Of a stretch of 64,000 nucleotides of DNA, positions 39,870 to 48,431 are shown piece after piece; the first letter of the stretch is position 1; each line of letters opens with the position of its first letter. A program made the position numbers and the translations under genes. The notes under the pieces are model-generated. The model saw nothing but the letters and a program-made list of their open reading frames with translations. It was not told the DNA's origin and did not search any database. This DNA comes from Geodermatophilus africanus (lineage in GTDB: Bacteria > Actinomycetota > Actinomycetes > Mycobacteriales > Geodermatophilaceae): assembly GCF_900107105.1 (NCBI RefSeq), contig NZ_FNOT01000002.1, positions 124,001 through 188,000 on the forward strand. The letters run 5' to 3'.

Positions 39870-40628
39870 TCACGAGCCGCGGCGGGCGACCCTGCCGGAG
39901 CCGGCCTGGTCGACCGGGTAGACGAGGACGTCGGCGACGACGACGTGCGGCGGCCGGCTCGCGATCCAGGTGACGACCTCGGCGACGTCCGCGGGCGACA
40001 GCGGCGTCATCCCCTCGTAGACGGCCTTCGCCGGGGCCTCGTCCCCGTCGAAGCGGACGAGGGAGAACTCGGTCTCCACCATGCCCGGGTCGACCTGGCT
40101 GACCCGCACCCCGCTGCCGAGGACGTCCATCCGCATGCCGCGGGTGATCCGCTCGACCGCGGCCTTGGTCGCGCAGTACACGGCACCGCCGGGGTAGACC
40201 TCGCGCCCGGCGTTCGAGCCGATGTTGACCACGTGCCCGGCGCCGCGCTCGACCATGCCGGGCAGCACGCAGGCGGAGACGTTGAGCAGACCGCGGACGT
40301 TCGTGTCCAGCATCCGGTCCCAGTCGTCGGGGTCGTCGGTGTGGATGGGACCGCGGCCGGCCGCCAGCCCGGCGTTGTTGACCAGGACGTCGATCGGCGT
40401 CCACTCGGCGGGCAGCGAGGTCAGCGCGGCCGACACCGCGGCGCGGTCCCGGACGTCGAGGGTCAGCGGCAGGACCGCGTCCCCGTGCCGGGCACGGAGG
40501 TCGGCCAGCCGCTCGGTGCGGCGGGCGGCGGCGACCACGCGGGCGCCCTCGGCCAGGAAGGCCTCGACGCACGCCCGGCCGATGCCGCTCGAGGCTCCGG
40601 TCACCAGCACGATCCGTCCAGCGCTCAC
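39870..40628 (-). CDS. SDR family NADP-dependent oxidoreductase (YdfG-like)
   Basis: A 252-residue classical SDR. It has TGASSGIG (about 9-16), Arg residues in AAARRTERL after beta-2 that favour NADP, VNNAGLAAG (about 82), NIGSNAGREVYPGG with the catalytic Ser, and YCATK with Tyr and Lys (about 151-155). The family includes serine/3-hydroxy-acid dehydrogenases such as YdfG, so a hydroxy-acid substrate is plausible in this catabolic setting. The GTG start has GGAGA about 6 bases upstream. It lies 28 bp after gntR and 13 bp before the MFS gene, a probable three-gene unit. Confidence 0.88.
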   Translation of the reverse strand: MSAGRIVLVTGASSGIGRACVEAFLAEGARVVAAARRTERLADLRARHGDAVLPLTLDVRDRAAVSAALTSLPAEWTPIDVLVNNAGLAAGRGPIHTDDPDDWDRMLDTNVRGLLNVSACVLPGMVERGAGHVVNIGSNAGREVYPGGAVYCATKAAVERITRGMRMDVLGSGVRVSQVDPGMVETEFSLVRFDGDEAPAKAVYEGMTPLSPADVAEVVTWIASRPPHVVVADVLVYPVDQAGSGRVARRGS

Positions 40629-40656
40629 AGGGTCTCCGATGCTCGTGGGTGGGAGG

Positions 40657-41403
40657 TCAGCGGCGGGCCGGCGCGCCGGCCCGGGAGCCCGACGGCGCCC
40701 GGGTACGGCGGAAGGCGACCGGCTCGGCACCGCCGTCGCCGACGAGCTGGGTGTCGAGGTAGGAGTCGCGGGACTCCTGCACGTGCACCCGCATCGCCGT
40801 CGCCGCCGCCTCGGCCCGGCCGGTCGCGATGAGCTCGGCGACCTCGCGGTGCTCGGCCCACGCGCGCGGGGCGATGGTGCCGACCAGCGGCGCGAAGAAC
40901 CAGCGGCTGCGCTGGGAGAGCTGCTCGCCGAACCGCAGCAGGAGGTGGTTGCGCGCGCACAGCAGCACGGCGCGGTGGAAGCGCGCGGTGTGCCCGGCCA
41001 TCTGCTGGGTCGGGACGCCGCGCGCCCAGTCGGCGTCGGCCTCGTCGCAGATGGCGAGCAGCGCCGCGGCGTCCTCAGGGGTGCAGCGCTGGGCGGCGAG
41101 CTCCGCGGCGGAGCGCTCCACCAGCTCGCGGGCCTCGAAGAACTCCTCGACCTGCTGCCGGGTCGGCTGGTTGACGAAGGCCCCGTGGCGCGGCCGCAGC
41201 GTGATCCAGCCGTCGTGGTGCAGGCGCTGCAGGGCCTCGCGCACCGGCCCGCGGCTCACCCCGAGCTCGGCGGCGAGGCGTTCCTCGACGAGGTGGTCAC
41301 CGGGCGCGAGCGTGCGCGAGATGAGCAGCTCCTGCAGCCGTCCGTAGACGTGCTCGCGCAGCGGGACGGCGTGGATGTGGTCGGCGCCGGACACCTGCCT
41401 CAC
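40657..41403 (-). CDS. GntR family regulator, FCD subfamily
   Basis: A 248-residue repressor. The N-terminal winged helix (about 12-78) shows LREHVYGRLQELLISRTLAPG, LAAELGVSRGPVREALQRL and WITLRPRHGAFV. The all-helical FCD domain (about 85-215) carries FFEARELVERSAAELAA, then FHRAVLLCARN and EHREVAELIATG, with His and Asp residues that bind metal and a carboxylate effector in this family. It diverges from the TRAP transporter operon across 171 bp that include a symmetrical operator-like site, so it probably controls both directions. The GTG start follows GGGAGG; another GTG three codons later is possible. Confidence 0.9.
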   Translation of the reverse strand: MRQVSGADHIHAVPLREHVYGRLQELLISRTLAPGDHLVEERLAAELGVSRGPVREALQRLHHDGWITLRPRHGAFVNQPTRQQVEEFFEARELVERSAAELAAQRCTPEDAAALLAICDEADADWARGVPTQQMAGHTARFHRAVLLCARNHLLLRFGEQLSQRSRWFFAPLVGTIAPRAWAEHREVAELIATGRAEAAATAMRVHVQESRDSYLDTQLVGDGGAEPVAFRRTRAPSGSRAGAPARR

Positions 41404-41442
41404 CGCCCTCCCGCCTGGTGTGCGCTCGCAGCGTCACACAAG

Positions 41443-41457
41443 TGTAAACAGTAGACA
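41443..41457. promoter_or_regulatory. palindromic candidate operator for the GntR regulator
   Basis: TGTAAACAGTAGACA is symmetrical as TGT-nn-AC-n-GT-nn-ACA, the size and AC/GT core expected for FadR/GntR-type sites. It sits 40 bp before the gntR start and about 120 bp before the TRAP receptor start, in the most AT-rich patch of the neighbourhood. Confidence 0.55.
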
Positions 41458-41574
41458 AGAGCTGATGTGACCTGCTTCACTCGGCCCTCGACCGCACGGC
41501 TCCGCCCCGAGCCCGCCCGGACTAGGAGCCCGACCGGGGGAGCCGACGACCCGCACCGACCAGGAAGGCCAACG

Positions 41575-42582
41575 ATGACCTCCACCCCGACCCCCGCCCG
41601 GCCGGCCCCCCGTCTCCTCGGCACGGCCCTGGCCGCGGCCCTCCTGCTCAGCGCCTGCGGCGGGGGCGACTCCGGCGGCGGCGGCGAGACGAGCGGGGAG
41701 GGCGCGCAGCCCGGCGGCCCCCTGACCTTCGCCACGGGTGGCACCGGCGGCGTCTACTACCCCTACGGCGGCGGCATCGCCAATCTGCTCAGCTCCGAGC
41801 TGGAGGGGACGACGGTCACCGTCCAGGAGACCAACGCCTCGGTCGACAACATGCAGCTGCTGGCCTCCGGTCAGGCGCAGCTCGCCTTCGGTCTCGGTGA
41901 CGTCGTCTCCGACGCGGCCAACGGCGAGAACACCTTCTCCGAGGCGCTGCCGCTCTGCTCGCTGGGCAACATCTACAACAACTTCACGCACGTCTTCACG
42001 ACCGCGGACACCGGGATCACCTCGATCGAGGACCTCCGCGGCAAGCGCGTCTCGCCCGGGGCCGTCGGCTCGGCCTCGGAGGTCACCGCCGACCGGATCA
42101 TGCAGGCGGCCGGCCTCGACCCGCAGGCCGACATCGAGCGCGCCCAGCTGGGGGTCGCGGAGACCGTCGCGGCGATCCAGGACGGCAGCGTCGATGCGGG
42201 CTTCTGGTCCGGCGGTCTGCCCACCGGTGCCATCGTCGAGCTGGCCAACAACGCCGACCTGGTCCTCATCCCGACCGCGGAGTACACCGACGCGATGGCC
42301 GAGCAGTACGGCGACTACTACTTCGCCGACGAGATCCCGGCCGGCACCTACGAGGGGCAGACCGAGGCCTCGCCGCAAGTCGTCTCGCCGAACATCCTCG
42401 TCGTCCGCGACGACATGGACGAGCAGCTGCAGGAGGACATCACGCGGACGATCTTCGAGAACAAGGAGCAGCTGCTCACCGTCCACCCGGCGGCCGAGGA
42501 GCTGGACCCGGCCACGGCCGGCGAGGTCGGCTTCATCGAGACCTGTCCCGGCGCGCAGGCCTACTTCGACTCCGTGGGCTGA
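41575..42582 (+). CDS. TAXI-family TRAP transporter solute-binding lipoprotein
   Basis: A 335-residue protein. A signal peptide with an Ala/Leu core ends in the lipobox LLLSAC (Cys28), followed by a Gly/Ser linker. The mature domain begins PLTFATGGTGGVYYPYGGGI, the TAXI signature, and contains NASVDNMQLLASGQAQLAFG and GKRVSPGAVGSASEVTADRI. It would be anchored outside the membrane and hand substrate to the fused permease two genes downstream. AGGAAGG lies 7 bases before the ATG. TAXI receptors commonly bind dicarboxylates or glutamate, but the ligand is not determined here. Confidence 0.93.
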   Translation: MTSTPTPARPAPRLLGTALAAALLLSACGGGDSGGGGETSGEGAQPGGPLTFATGGTGGVYYPYGGGIANLLSSELEGTTVTVQETNASVDNMQLLASGQAQLAFGLGDVVSDAANGENTFSEALPLCSLGNIYNNFTHVFTTADTGITSIEDLRGKRVSPGAVGSASEVTADRIMQAAGLDPQADIERAQLGVAETVAAIQDGSVDAGFWSGGLPTGAIVELANNADLVLIPTAEYTDAMAEQYGDYYFADEIPAGTYEGQTEASPQVVSPNILVVRDDMDEQLQEDITRTIFENKEQLLTVHPAAEELDPATAGEVGFIETCPGAQAYFDSVG

Positions 42583-42611
42583 CCGGGCAGCGAGCGCAGG
42601 AGGTACCGGTC

Positions 42612-43172
42612 GTGGGAGTGCCGTCGGGATCCGGGGCTCGCGCCGCGGGCCCCGGCGGCACGTCGGCCCACCGCCGCACGCTCCGGTGGGCGGCCGCCGC
42701 CGCGCTGGTGGTGGCCGCCGTGGTCACGGCGACCACGGCCGCGCTGGCGGGGGCTGACGGCCGGGCGGTCGTCGTCCGGACGCCGGACGGCGAGGTGCTC
42801 GCCAGCGTCCCGCTGACCGGGGACCGGTTCGCCGTCGGCTACCGCAACAGCGTCTACACCACCCTGGCCGAGGAGCGGTACCGAGTCCTCCCCGACGGCC
42901 GCTTCGAGCTCGTCGAGCTGGCCGCCGACCAGGTGGCCGTGCTCGAGGAGTACTACGCCGTCCCCGGCGCCCCCCGGCCGGCACCGTCCGGCGACCGCCG
43001 GGCGCACGTGGCCGAGCCCGACCCGGCCCGGCGCGGCGTCTTCGACGTCCTGAACATCGCCGCGACCGAGCTGGGCGAGCGCACCCTGTACGTCCCGGGC
43101 GCCGCCCCCGTCCCGATCTGGCGGCTCGTGACCGGGCAGGACCCCACCGTGCTACTGGAGATCGAGCGATGA
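42612..43172 (+). CDS. DUF1850 domain protein of the TRAP operon
   Basis: A 186-residue protein with an N-terminal membrane segment (about 25-48). The soluble part starts with VVRTPDGEVLASVPLTGDRF, followed by VGYRNSVYTTLAEERYRVL. DUF1850 proteins are found almost exclusively between TAXI receptors and fused TRAP permeases, as here, and may act as a small accessory subunit. The GTG is preceded by GCAGGAGGT. The stop overlaps the permease start as ATGA. Confidence 0.85.
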   Translation: MGVPSGSGARAAGPGGTSAHRRTLRWAAAAALVVAAVVTATTAALAGADGRAVVVRTPDGEVLASVPLTGDRFAVGYRNSVYTTLAEERYRVLPDGRFELVELAADQVAVLEEYYAVPGAPRPAPSGDRRAHVAEPDPARRGVFDVLNIAATELGERTLYVPGAAPVPIWRLVTGQDPTVLLEIER

Positions 43173-45409
43173 AGATGAAGCTGCCGGGCCGCTCTCGGAC
43201 ACCCGAGCCCGAGGACGAGCAGACCCGCGAGCACCTGCGGCACGACAGCGCCCACAAGGCCGCCCACCACGCCGCGCACCGGCAGGGCGGCATCGTGGAC
43301 GTCGCCACCCTGGACAAGCGCCCCGGCGCCGACCCGCTCGACGATCCCGACCGGATCGACGAGGAGGCGCTGATCGCCGAGTTCGAGGCCGAGAAGCCCG
43401 CGCGCCACCTCACCGGCTGGCCGAGCTGGGTCACCGCGGTGGTCGGTGTCGGGCTGTCCCTCTTCGCCCTCTACTGGGTCTTCAACCCGATCCCGCGGCA
43501 GGTGTACCTGCCGATGTTCCTCTCCGTCGGCCTGTTCCTGACCTTCCTCACCTACCGCGGTTGGCCGCGGTCGGCCAAAGCCAAGGAGGCCGGGAAGCGG
43601 GACTCCCCGAACGTCCTCGACTGGCTGCTGGCGATCGCCGCGCTCGTGCCCGGGATCTACATGGTGGCCGACTGGCAGGGCTTCTTCCGGCGGGCGATCC
43701 TGCCGACCGACACCGACCTGATCATCGGCACGCTGCTCATCCTGCTGTGCCTGGAGGCCGCCCGGCGCACCGTCGGCGTCCTCGTCCCGATCGTCGTCCT
43801 CCTCTTCATCGCCTCGGCGTACTGGGGCTCGTTCATGCCGGCGCCGTTCACCACGGCGAACTTCGGCTGGCCGCGGCTGGTCGGGCACAACGTCATGGGC
43901 CTGCAGGGAATCTTCGGCACGCCGCTGGAGGTCGCCGCCACCTACATCATCCTGTTCACCATCTACGGCGCCGTCCTCGCCGCGTCGGGTGCCACCCGGT
44001 TCTTCATCGACCTGTCCTTCGCCGCCTTCGGGCAGTCCCCGGCCGGCCCCGGTCGCACGGTGACCCTGTCGGGCTTCCTGCTGGGCACGGTGTCGGGCTC
44101 GGGCGTCGCCACGACCGTCACCCTCGGTGGCATTTCCTGGCCGTTGTTGAAGAAGGCCGGCTACCCCAAGGAGGCCGGCGGCGGTGTGCTGGCGGCCGCG
44201 GGCATCGGCGCGATCATGTCACCGCCGACCCTCGGCGCGGCGGCGTTCATCATCGCCGAGCTGCTGCAGGTCTCCTACCTCGAGGTGCTGATCTGGGCGA
44301 CGATCCCGACGATCCTGTACTACCTCGGGATCATCCTGGCGATCGAGATGGACGCCCGGCGGCACAAGACCCACACCGTCGCCATCGAGACCCAGTCGCC
44401 GTGGAAGCTGCTGCTGCGCTTCGGCTACCACTTCTCGTCGCTGGCCTCGATCGTCTTCTTCCTGGTGCTGGGGTTCACGCCGTTCCGCGCGGTCGTCTAC
44501 GCCACCGTGCTGGCGTTCCTGCTGAGCTTCCTGGAGCGCCGGTCGTGGATCACGCCGCGGCGGTTGTGGGACGCGCTGGCCCAGGGCGCGACCGGTGCGC
44601 TGTCGGTCATCCCGGTCATGGCCGTCGCCGGCATCATCGTCGGCGTCATGACCCTGACCGGGCTGGCGCTGCGGCTGGCCGGGATCATCGTCGACTTCTC
44701 GAACGGCAACGTCGTCCTCACCGCGCTGTTCTCCGCGGTGGTGGTCGTGCTGCTGGGGCTGGCGGTGCCGGTGACGGCGAGCTTCATCATCTCGTTCGTC
44801 GTCATCTCGCCGGCGCTGCAGCAGGTCGGCGTCGAGCCGTTCGCCGCGGCGATGTTCATCTTCTACTACGCGGTGCTCAGCGAGGTCTCGCCGCCGACGG
44901 CGCTCTCGCCGTTCGCCGCCGCGGCCATCACCGGCGGCAAGCCGGTCAAGACGATGTGGCTGACGTGGAAGTACACGCTGCCGGCGTTCCTGGTGCCGTT
45001 CATCTTCGTGCTGTCCCCGCGCGGCGTCGGGCTGCTCTTCGAGGGCGGCGCGGCCACGGTGGCGATCGCCTTCGTCACCTCGGTCGTCGCCGTCGCCTCG
45101 CTGGCGGTGGTCACCGGGGCCTGGCTGTTCGGGCCGGCGCGGGTCCCCGAGCGGCTGCTGTTCCTGGTCGCCGCCATCGCGCTGCTGGTGATGACGCCCA
45201 CGTTCATCGCCGTCGGCGCGGGCTTCGCCGTCGCCGGCCTGCTGGTGCACCTGGTCACCCGCCGCCGGGCCGGGACGGACGACCGTGCGCAGCCCGGCAC
45301 GGCGGATGCGCCGGGCGGCCCGGCGGACACCCGACCGGTTCCCGCGCCACCGACCCCGCCCGTGGCCAGCACCGCGGCACCCGTGGACCAGCCGCGGACG
45401 GAGCGGTGA
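43169..45409 (+). CDS. fused TRAP transporter permease (4TM plus 12TM type)
   Basis: A 746-residue membrane protein. A His-rich hydrophilic N-terminus (about 1-80) is unusual. A small-subunit-like region follows (about 88-190), then the large DctM-like domain (about 190-640) with TVTLSGFLLGTVSGSGVATT, GGISWPLLKKAGYPKEAGGG and SPPTLGAAAFIIAELL, and later SEVSPPTALSPFAAAAITGG. Two or three further helices precede a Pro/Thr-rich cytoplasmic tail. This is the sodium-coupled permease partner of the TAXI receptor. The start overlaps the DUF1850 stop, and its own stop overlaps the next start (GTGA). Confidence 0.92.
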   Translation: MKMKLPGRSRTPEPEDEQTREHLRHDSAHKAAHHAAHRQGGIVDVATLDKRPGADPLDDPDRIDEEALIAEFEAEKPARHLTGWPSWVTAVVGVGLSLFALYWVFNPIPRQVYLPMFLSVGLFLTFLTYRGWPRSAKAKEAGKRDSPNVLDWLLAIAALVPGIYMVADWQGFFRRAILPTDTDLIIGTLLILLCLEAARRTVGVLVPIVVLLFIASAYWGSFMPAPFTTANFGWPRLVGHNVMGLQGIFGTPLEVAATYIILFTIYGAVLAASGATRFFIDLSFAAFGQSPAGPGRTVTLSGFLLGTVSGSGVATTVTLGGISWPLLKKAGYPKEAGGGVLAAAGIGAIMSPPTLGAAAFIIAELLQVSYLEVLIWATIPTILYYLGIILAIEMDARRHKTHTVAIETQSPWKLLLRFGYHFSSLASIVFFLVLGFTPFRAVVYATVLAFLLSFLERRSWITPRRLWDALAQGATGALSVIPVMAVAGIIVGVMTLTGLALRLAGIIVDFSNGNVVLTALFSAVVVVLLGLAVPVTASFIISFVVISPALQQVGVEPFAAAMFIFYYAVLSEVSPPTALSPFAAAAITGGKPVKTMWLTWKYTLPAFLVPFIFVLSPRGVGLLFEGGAATVAIAFVTSVVAVASLAVVTGAWLFGPARVPERLLFLVAAIALLVMTPTFIAVGAGFAVAGLLVHLVTRRRAGTDDRAQPGTADAPGGPADTRPVPAPPTPPVASTAAPVDQPRTER

Positions 45410-46257
45410 GCTCCCGGCTCATCAGCGGCGTCGCCGACCTGCACGTGCACGGGGCCCCGAGCCTCGTGCCCCGGCACGGCCTGGACCACGAGGTGGTCGG
45501 CGCGCACGCGCAGGTCGGGGTCGACCTCGCCGTGCTCAAGGCGCACGAGGGGTCGACGGCGGAGCGCGCGGTGCTGGCCCGCGATCGGGCGGGGGCCGAC
45601 GGTGTCCAGGTCCTGGGCGGCATCGTGCTCAACTCGCCGGTCGGCGGGGCCAACCCCGACGCGGTCGAGGTGGCCGCCCGGCTCGGCGGGCGCGTGGTGT
45701 GGATGCCGACGGTGTCCGCGCCCGCGCACGTCGCGTCGGCCGCCGCCCCCGAGCTGTCGGTGCACCGGACGCTGTCCTTCCGGCGGGTGGACGTCGTCGG
45801 CGAGGACGGCGCGCTGCTGCCCGCGTGGCAGGAGGTGCTGGACGTGGTGGCCGAGCACGACCTGGTGCTGGCCTCGGGGCACCTCACCTGTGCGGAGGCG
45901 CTGGTGCTCTTCCGCGCCGCCCGCGCCGCCGGGGTGCGCCGGATGCTGCTCAACCACCCGCGCATGCCGTTCCTGCAGTGGGACGACGCCGCCGCGCCGG
46001 AGCTCGCCCGGCTCGGCGTGGTGCTGGAGCTGGGCATCCTCCCCGACCTGCTCACTCCCGACGGACCGCGCTCCACCACGCTCGGCGAGGTCTACCCGCA
46101 CGACCAGCTGGCCTTCGGCGGCGACCTGGGCCACGCCGACCACCCGACGATGGCCGAGGCGCTGCCCGGCTGGCTGGCCGAGCTGGAGGCCTGCCTGGGC
46201 GAGGCGGGCACCGAGCGGGCGCTCACCACCGTCGGCCGCGAGCTGGTGCTGCGGTGA
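45406..46257 (+). CDS. DUF6282-type amidohydrolase-like protein
   Basis: A 283-residue protein with features of the metal-dependent hydrolase barrel: DLHVHGAPSLVPR at the start (first His pair), LAVLKAHEGSTAERA, VLASGHLTCAEAL (about 153) and MLLNHPRMPFLQWDD (about 183). I match it to DUF6282 from the N-terminal motif. It probably hydrolyses a ring or amide of the imported substrate or its CoA-free intermediate. It is translationally coupled on both sides (GTGA with the permease stop, GTGA with the fusion gene start). Confidence 0.72.
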   Translation: MSSRLISGVADLHVHGAPSLVPRHGLDHEVVGAHAQVGVDLAVLKAHEGSTAERAVLARDRAGADGVQVLGGIVLNSPVGGANPDAVEVAARLGGRVVWMPTVSAPAHVASAAAPELSVHRTLSFRRVDVVGEDGALLPAWQEVLDVVAEHDLVLASGHLTCAEALVLFRAARAAGVRRMLLNHPRMPFLQWDDAAAPELARLGVVLELGILPDLLTPDGPRSTTLGEVYPHDQLAFGGDLGHADHPTMAEALPGWLAELEACLGEAGTERALTTVGRELVLR

Positions 46258-48431
46258 TCCGGGTCGCCCTCCTGCCGGGGGACGGCGTCGGCGCGGAGGT
46301 GCTCGACGGACCGGCGCGGCTGCTGCGCCGGCTGGCCGGGCAGGGGGTGCTCGAGGTGACCGGTCCCTGGCCGGTCGGCGCCCGGGCCGCCGCGGAGACC
46401 GGCGACGTGCTGCCCGCGGAGACGCTGGCCGCCTGCGACGCCGCCGACGCGGTGCTGCTCGGCGCGGTGGGGGAGGACCCCCGCGTGCCGGCCGAGGTGT
46501 GCCCGCGCCCGGAGGTGGCGCTGCACCGGCTGCGCGAGCGCTACGACCTGCGCGTCTCGGTCCGCGACGTCCCGTTTCCCGACGGCCGGGAGCTCACCGT
46601 CGTCCGCAACCTCATCGGCGGCTCCTACGGCGGCGCCGACGACCGCCTGTTCCGGCCCGACGGCAGCGAGGCCGCCGACGTGCTGCGGCTGACCCGGGAG
46701 CGGGTGGCCGAGGTCGTGCACCTGGCGTGCGACGAGCTGGCGCGGCGGGGCGGGGGGCGGCTGGTGTCGGTGGACAAGGCCAACCTCTACGCCACCGGCC
46801 GGCTGTGGCGGCAGGTGGCCACCGAGGTCACCCGCGAGCGCGGCGTGGCCGTCGAGCACCGGTACGTCGACCGCGCGGCGTTCGAGCTGGGCTCGGGCGC
46901 CCCGGTGCCCGACGTCCTCGTCACCGAGGGCCTGCTCGGCGACGTCCTGTCCGACCTCGCCGCCGGGCGGGCCGGCTCCCCGGCGCTGTGCGGGTCGGCC
47001 TCGCTGCACCCCGGCGCGCCGGCCCGCGGCCGGTGCGTCGGCCTGTTCGAGCCGGCGCACGGCTCGGCGCCGCGACGGGCACTGCGCGACGAGGTGGACC
47101 CGCTCGGCGGCTTCCTCGCGCTGGCCGCCCTGCTCCGGTACTTCCCGGCCACCCGGGACCTCGGCGCACGGGTGCGCGGGGCCGTGGACACCGTGCTGCG
47201 GTCGGGCCCGTGGACCTACGACCTGGCACCCGAGGGCACCGCGCCCGCCTCGACCACCGCGGTCGCCGACGCGGTGCTCGCGGCGTTCGGCGCGCCGGCG
47301 GACGCCGAGCCGGCGGTGATGGCGGCCGTGCAGGTGCTCTCCGAGCCGGACGTCCGCGTGCGGGCCGACGTCCTCGAGGCGTGGACGGTCGACGTGCTCG
47401 AGACCGTCGGCGTCCGGCCGGCCCACGCCCGCGACACCGCGCGGGTGCTCGGCTACGCCGACCTGTCGGGCATCGACTCGCACGGCACCGCCCGGTTGCC
47501 GGCGTACGTCGGCGCCATCGGCGGCGGCGCCATCGCGGTCGACGGCGAGCCGCGCGTGCACTCCGACGGCGGGGCGGTGGCGCTGGTCGACGGCTGCGAC
47601 CTGCTCGGCCACCCGGTCACCACGTTCGCGGTCGACGAGGCGGTCCGGCGGGCGCGGCGGTACGGCGTCGGCTGGGTCAACGTCCGGAGGAGCAGCCACC
47701 ACGGCGCCAGCGGCTGCTACGTGTACGACGCGGCGCGGCTCGGGCTGGTCGGGCTGGCGGCGACCAACACCGGACCGGTCGTCGCGCCCGCGGGGGCCGG
47801 CCGCCCGTACCTCGGCACCAACCCGCTGGCGCTCGGGGTGCCGGTCGCCGGCGAGGAGCCGCTGGTCTTCGACATGGCGACCTCCGCGGTCGCCGCCGGC
47901 AAGTTCGAGATCGCCCTGCGCCTGGGCCGGTCCGTGCCGCTCGGCTGGGGCCTGGACGCCGGGGGCCGGCCGACGACCGACCCGGCCGCCGTCTTCCCGG
48001 GCAGGGGCGCGCTGCTGCCCCTGGGCAGCGACCGGGAGCGGTCCGTCCACAAGGGCTACGGGCTGGGCCTGCTCGTCGAGCTCCTGACCGCGGTCCTGGC
48101 TGGTGGCCCGACGGGACCGGGGGTGGGGAACCTGACGTTCCGGTCGGGCGCCCGGCCGCCGGGGACCAGCCACCTGGTCGTCGTCCTCGACCCGGCGCGG
48201 CTGGGCGACCCGCAGGCCACCGGGGACGGCGCCGCCCGGCTGCTCGCCGGGTTGCGCGCGCTGGACCCGGTCGACCCGGAGCTGCCGGTGCGGACGCCGG
48301 GCCAGCGGGCCGCGGCCGAGCGGGCGCGGCGCCGGGCGCACGGCATCCCGCTGGACGCCGAGACGCACCGCGCGCTGGCGGCGCTGGGCGGGCAGGTCGG
48401 CCGGCCGCTCGCGGTCGGGGCGCGTGGCTGA
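46254..48431 (+). CDS. fusion of LeuB-like and Ldh2/malate-type dehydrogenases
   Basis: One uninterrupted frame of 725 codons encodes two enzymes. Residues about 1-350 are an isopropylmalate/tartrate dehydrogenase type protein: LPGDGVGAEV, VRNLIGGSYGG, VDKANLYATGRLWR, VTEGLLGDVLSDLA, GLFEPAHGSAP. Residues about 360-715 are an Ldh2-family NAD(P) dehydrogenase: LGYADLSGIDSHGTARLPAY, RRSSHHGASGCYV, GRPYLGTNPLALGVP, FDMATSAVAAGKFEIA, HKGYGLGLLVELL. An internal GTG-ATG near 47313 could start the second part separately, but no stop separates them. Together they could oxidise a 2- or 3-hydroxyacid twice. The start overlaps the upstream stop. Confidence 0.8.
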   Translation: MIRVALLPGDGVGAEVLDGPARLLRRLAGQGVLEVTGPWPVGARAAAETGDVLPAETLAACDAADAVLLGAVGEDPRVPAEVCPRPEVALHRLRERYDLRVSVRDVPFPDGRELTVVRNLIGGSYGGADDRLFRPDGSEAADVLRLTRERVAEVVHLACDELARRGGGRLVSVDKANLYATGRLWRQVATEVTRERGVAVEHRYVDRAAFELGSGAPVPDVLVTEGLLGDVLSDLAAGRAGSPALCGSASLHPGAPARGRCVGLFEPAHGSAPRRALRDEVDPLGGFLALAALLRYFPATRDLGARVRGAVDTVLRSGPWTYDLAPEGTAPASTTAVADAVLAAFGAPADAEPAVMAAVQVLSEPDVRVRADVLEAWTVDVLETVGVRPAHARDTARVLGYADLSGIDSHGTARLPAYVGAIGGGAIAVDGEPRVHSDGGAVALVDGCDLLGHPVTTFAVDEAVRRARRYGVGWVNVRRSSHHGASGCYVYDAARLGLVGLAATNTGPVVAPAGAGRPYLGTNPLALGVPVAGEEPLVFDMATSAVAAGKFEIALRLGRSVPLGWGLDAGGRPTTDPAAVFPGRGALLPLGSDRERSVHKGYGLGLLVELLTAVLAGGPTGPGVGNLTFRSGARPPGTSHLVVVLDPARLGDPQATGDGAARLLAGLRALDPVDPELPVRTPGQRAAAERARRRAHGIPLDAETHRALAALGGQVGRPLAVGARG

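Noticed and set aside
46254-48431. Sequencing error joining two separate genes into one frame
   Set aside because: No sign of a lost stop. The frame is the same across the junction and codon use is normal, so a fusion is the simpler reading, although internal initiation cannot be excluded.
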